DNA of 64,000 nucleotides. Source: Paramecium sonneborni. Lineage: Eukaryota > Ciliophora > Oligohymenophorea > Peniculida > Parameciidae. Within the stretch, counting starts at the first letter, position 1. The number at the start of each line of letters is the position of its first letter. The notes beneath the pieces were generated by a model. That model was given only the letters and a program-made list of their open reading frames with translations, made no database searches and was not told the origin of the DNA. Of this stretch, positions 63,576 through 64,000 are shown in pieces. Made by a program: the position numbers and the translations under genes. The stretch is from assembly GCA_905182985.1 (NCBI GenBank), contig CAJJDN010000084.1, positions 329,928 through 393,927 on the forward strand, given 5' to 3'.

Positions 63576-64000
63576 GTTGAGAGCAGAGAAAGAGCATTCA
63601 GTTGAAAATTACCCTATTTATTCATTATTTTTATGAATTTTATTTTTGGCTGATGTTTGTGAAAGGGTTTTAGGATGATCTTCTAAAGTATTATTGAAAT
63701 CAGATACATAATTGAGTTTGTCTTGAACCATTTAAAACTTATTTAAGGGTAAGAAATTTATTAAGTCCTAGGTTTAAGGTTTATTGAGAGATTAAACTTT
63801 TTTGTGATATTTTACTCTTTAAGTCTAAATGGTTTATTCTTAATATTTCGGTGTAGATAATGGAGAATTTAGATTTGATTGAACACAATTATAAGATAAT
63901 TTAATAAAAGGCTAAGGGATTCTTGGGGATAAGTTTTATGGTTTTTCTGGTTTTTCATAAGATAGATGGTTTAGAATTTAATTAATGTTCTCTCTATTAT
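63051..64000 (-). CDS. Poly-Asn-containing protein (5' partial)
   Basis: The C-terminal 315 or so residues of a gene that enters from the right edge on the minus strand. The frame is open without an intron to the TGA at 63051-63053. The upstream part is polar and Pro/Ser/Gln-rich (SYEKPEKPQNLSPRIPQP), then comes a run of about 14 Asn. The C-terminal 130 residues look folded: a basic-hydrophobic helix (LFRKLLAIKAKAFYSFAP), more helices, and an end DPFLFARKWAHNQLQ. No family was recognised. The stop lies 78 bp upstream of the next minus-strand start. Confidence 0.7.
63541..63576 (-). repeat. AAT trinucleotide microsatellite encoding poly-Asn
   Basis: About a dozen uninterrupted ATT triplets on the plus strand, read as AAT (Asn) codons in the minus-strand gene. 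In the other two minus frames the same tract would read ATA or TAA (Gln). A pure tract of this length is prone to length change between alleles. Confidence 0.9.

Overview
The window reads as macronuclear DNA of a Paramecium-type oligohymenophorean ciliate. Long protein-like reading frames run through many in-frame TAA and TAG codons and end only at TGA (ciliate code 6, TAA/TAG = Gln). The DNA is very AT-rich. Genes are split by tiny GT-AG introns of 20-34 nt (57 resolved by eye, mostly 22-29 nt), and neighbouring genes can lie 14-50 bp apart. The species cannot be named from the sequence alone. Gene models were built by hand. Nearly every model below gives a whole number of codons once its introns are removed, which is an internal check and not a database result.

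Layout, left to right. 1-4.1 kb: 3' end of an RRM gene and an MFSD1-like transporter, then the first of three exact direct duplications. 4.1-6.3 kb: a NEK-type kinase converging on a dual-specificity phosphatase. 6.3-9.2 kb: a poorly resolved cyclic-nucleotide-binding-like gene with the second duplication. 9.2-13.7 kb: a GC-richer block, an alveolin cortical protein and a RING-CH membrane protein. 14.2-20.1 kb: two head-to-head paralogues of unknown function and a 1003-aa Gln/Asn/Ser-rich protein. 20.3-24.4 kb: a small cNMP-binding protein, a PP1-binding-motif protein and a LITAF-like zinc protein. 25.8-29.6 kb: tandem paralogues of a ciliate two-TM family. 29.6-32 kb: sarcosine-oxidase-like flavoenzyme and class I aldolase. 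33 kb: tRNA-Trp(CCA). 34-43 kb: a 1599-aa multi-TM PAS protein, SUMO, a PH-kinase and two tiny MG-x-C paralogues. 43-54 kb: GFAT, an axonemal dynein light chain/EF-hand coiled-coil protein, a second giant PAS/TM protein and a 50-aa membrane protein. 55-64 kb: a divergent Rab, Tctex1 dynein light chain, HSF (with the third duplication), a TBC RabGAP, a canonical Rab, an MGTC-starting protein and the C-terminal part of a poly-Asn protein.

The genes are ordinary ciliate housekeeping, signalling, ciliary and cortical functions. They look like dense independent transcription units and not operons. Two Rabs and a RabGAP lie within 7 kb at the right end, which may be chance.

Three 1.16-1.25 kb perfect repeats each straddle a single N. 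They are best explained as unmerged contig overlaps, so three of the apparent gene copies are probably artefacts. The most interesting leads are the tiny MG-x-C paralogues, the divergent paralogue pair, the N-terminally extended GFAT, the PP1-docking protein and the GC-rich two-strand-open block at about 9.2-9.6 kb.
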